DNA of 6,372 nt. Origin: CAZOBJ01 sp964577825. GTDB taxonomy: Bacteria > Planctomycetota > SZUA-567 > JAFGNG01. Location of the stretch: positions 1 through 6,372 of the forward strand of contig CAZOBJ010000144.1 in assembly GCA_964577825.1 (NCBI GenBank). Direction: 5' to 3'. The notes under the pieces are model-generated. The model searched no databases, was not told the DNA's origin, and saw nothing but the letters and a program-made list of their open reading frames with translations. Position 1 is the stretch's first letter. Each line of letters opens with the position of its first letter. Of the stretch, positions 5,964 to 6,372 are shown one piece after another. The position numbers and the translations under genes were made by a program.

Positions 5964-5991
5964 TTGACAGGGGACGCAACGCACATATATT
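5964..5991 (+). promoter_or_regulatory. Sigma70 promoter of tRNA-Val
   Basis: A perfect TTGACA (5964-5969), a 16-base spacer and TATATT (5986-5991) place the start near 5998, a few bases before the mature tRNA. This is a strong, stable-RNA-type promoter. Its -35 box is 10 bases from, and faces away from, the -35 box of the cassette promoter. Confidence 0.8.
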
Positions 5992-6001
5992 GGTGCCTGC
6001 A

Positions 6002-6077
6002 GGTCGCTTAGCTCAGTTGGCAGAGCGCTACACTCACATTGTAGAGGTCACAGGTTCGAGTCCTGTAGCGACCACCA
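6002..6077 (+). tRNA. tRNA-Val, anticodon CAC, CCA encoded
   Basis: The 76-base gene folds into a complete cloverleaf. The acceptor stem is GGTCGCT (6002-6008) with AGCGACC (6067-6073). The D stem is GCTC (6011-6014) with GAGC (6023-6026). The anticodon stem is CTACA (6028-6032) with TGTAG (6040-6044). The loop CTCACAT carries CAC at 6035-6037, which reads GTG codons. The variable loop is AGGTC, and the T stem ACAGG (6050-6054) pairs with CCTGT (6062-6066) around TTCGAGT. The discriminator is A6074, and CCA follows at 6075-6077. Confidence 0.97.
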
Positions 6078-6085
6078 TGATCCCG

Positions 6086-6118
6086 GACGGGCGTCCCACG
6101 CAGGGGCGCCCGTCTTTC
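6086..6118 (+). terminator. Intrinsic terminator after tRNA-Val
   Basis: GACGGGCGTCCC (6086-6097) pairs with GGGGCGCCCGTC (6103-6114), a 12-bp stem with one G-T pair and loop ACGCA. TTTCT follows. It begins 9 bases after the tRNA CCA, so the tRNA is a single-gene transcript. Confidence 0.85.
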
Positions 6119-6119
6119 T

Positions 6120-6340
6120 GTGCGTGCCTGCGGGATGACGCGGGATGGGACTTCGGTCGGTCGACCAAGGCGGCACAGTCCTGGCCGTGCGAAGGGTCGG
6201 ATCTGCGGTGCGGTCGTGGGCTTTGCTCGGCGGTCAAGGTTTTCGGCTTGCGGCGCATCGTATACTGGGTAGGATCGCGGTCTTGCAGGAGTCCGCAAGC
6301 GACCCATTGGTTGAACGCAAGCATGCGAAAGGGAGTGGAC
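6120..6340. other. Non-coding stretch between tRNA terminator and next gene
   Basis: I see no gene here. It holds a tandem pair of GCGGGATG (6130-6137 and 6140-6147), an 8-bp palindrome GGTCGACC (6159-6166), a TATACT box (6261-6266), and an imperfect hairpin at 6279-6304 (GGTC-TTGC with GCAA-GACC, a 2-base bulge and an 8-base loop). Confidence 0.5.
6239..6266 (+). promoter_or_regulatory. Possible promoter for the gene starting at 6341
   Basis: TATACT (6261-6266) is a 5 of 6 match to a -10 box. The -35 region at the right distance (GTTTTC, 6239-6244) is poor. If used, it gives a leader of about 68 bases carrying the 6279-6304 hairpin. Confidence 0.3.
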
Positions 6341-6372
6341 ATGGCGCGCGCGAAGGCGGTTCCCGAGTGGCT
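6341..6372 (+). CDS. Start of an unidentified protein, cut by window edge
   Basis: ATG 6341 is preceded by GGGAG (6331-6335) at 5 bases. The first residues read MARAKAVPEW and the frame is open to the edge. Only ten codons are visible, too few to name a family. The good SD and the TATACT box upstream support a real gene start. Confidence 0.5.
   Translation, partial: MARAKAVPEW

Noticed and set aside
3430..5967. Long plus-strand frames across the carbamoyltransferase cassette (3430-4752 and 4768-5967)
   Set aside because: They are antisense to genes with strong family motifs, have low-complexity composition, and lack credible start sites.
6067..6304. Possible phage or island attachment repeat: AGCGACC of the tRNA 3' end recurs at 6298-6304
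   Set aside because: Only seven bases match, the same word also occurs near position 55, and no integrase or other mobile gene is visible.
6008..6342. Two minus-strand reading frames containing TGLEPVTSTM and RTRTCDLYNVS
   Set aside because: These are translations of the antisense strand of tRNA-Val, a well-known source of spurious proteins in databases. They also cross the terminator and lack a ribosome binding site.
1..6372. CRISPR arrays, insertion sequences, riboswitches, toxin-antitoxin pairs
   Set aside because: No spaced direct repeats, transposase motifs, terminal inverted repeats or recognisable aptamer patterns were seen on either strand.

Overview
The window is a GC-rich stretch of bacterial chromosome from a Gram-negative-type organism. 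It is GC-rich at third codon positions, has strong Shine-Dalgarno (SD) sequences, uses TTG and GTG starts, and has a sigma70-type promoter in front of a tRNA gene that encodes its own CCA end. The gene set (psd-pssA pair, two-gate-domain membrane protein, NodU/SxtI-type carbamoyltransferase cassette) would suit a deltaproteobacterial lineage or a similar high-GC phylum, but the sequence alone does not settle the taxon.

Region by region. Positions 1-873 (minus strand) hold the phosphatidylethanolamine branch of phospholipid synthesis: psd (phosphatidylserine decarboxylase) followed, with a 4-base overlap, by pssA (phosphatidylserine synthase), which runs off the left edge. Positions 874-1110 form a divergent intergenic region with a plausible promoter in each direction and an imperfect palindrome between them. 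Positions 1111-3342 (plus strand) carry a duplicated nucleoside-recognition/gate-domain membrane protein and then a GT4-type glycosyltransferase, probably co-transcribed. Positions 3346-5820 (minus strand) hold a three-gene cassette: a full-length carbamoyltransferase, a tiny DUF5989 membrane protein and an SxtJ-family membrane protein. It converges on the glycosyltransferase with only 3 bases between the stop codons. Positions 5821-6001 contain back-to-back divergent promoters, one for the cassette and one for the tRNA. Positions 6002-6077 are tRNA-Val(CAC), followed by a clear intrinsic terminator. From 6120 to 6340 there is no gene beyond a possible promoter and leader, and a new plus-strand gene starts at 6341.

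How the genes may work together. psd and pssA form a well-understood two-step pathway. The most intriguing unit is the carbamoyltransferase/DUF5989/SxtJ cassette. It resembles the sxtI-sxtJ-sxtK neighbourhood of saxitoxin clusters, yet no toxin-pathway gene is seen here. This suggests a general membrane-associated carbamoylation module whose acceptor is unknown. The neighbouring glycosyltransferase makes a glycan acceptor conceivable, but that is inference only.
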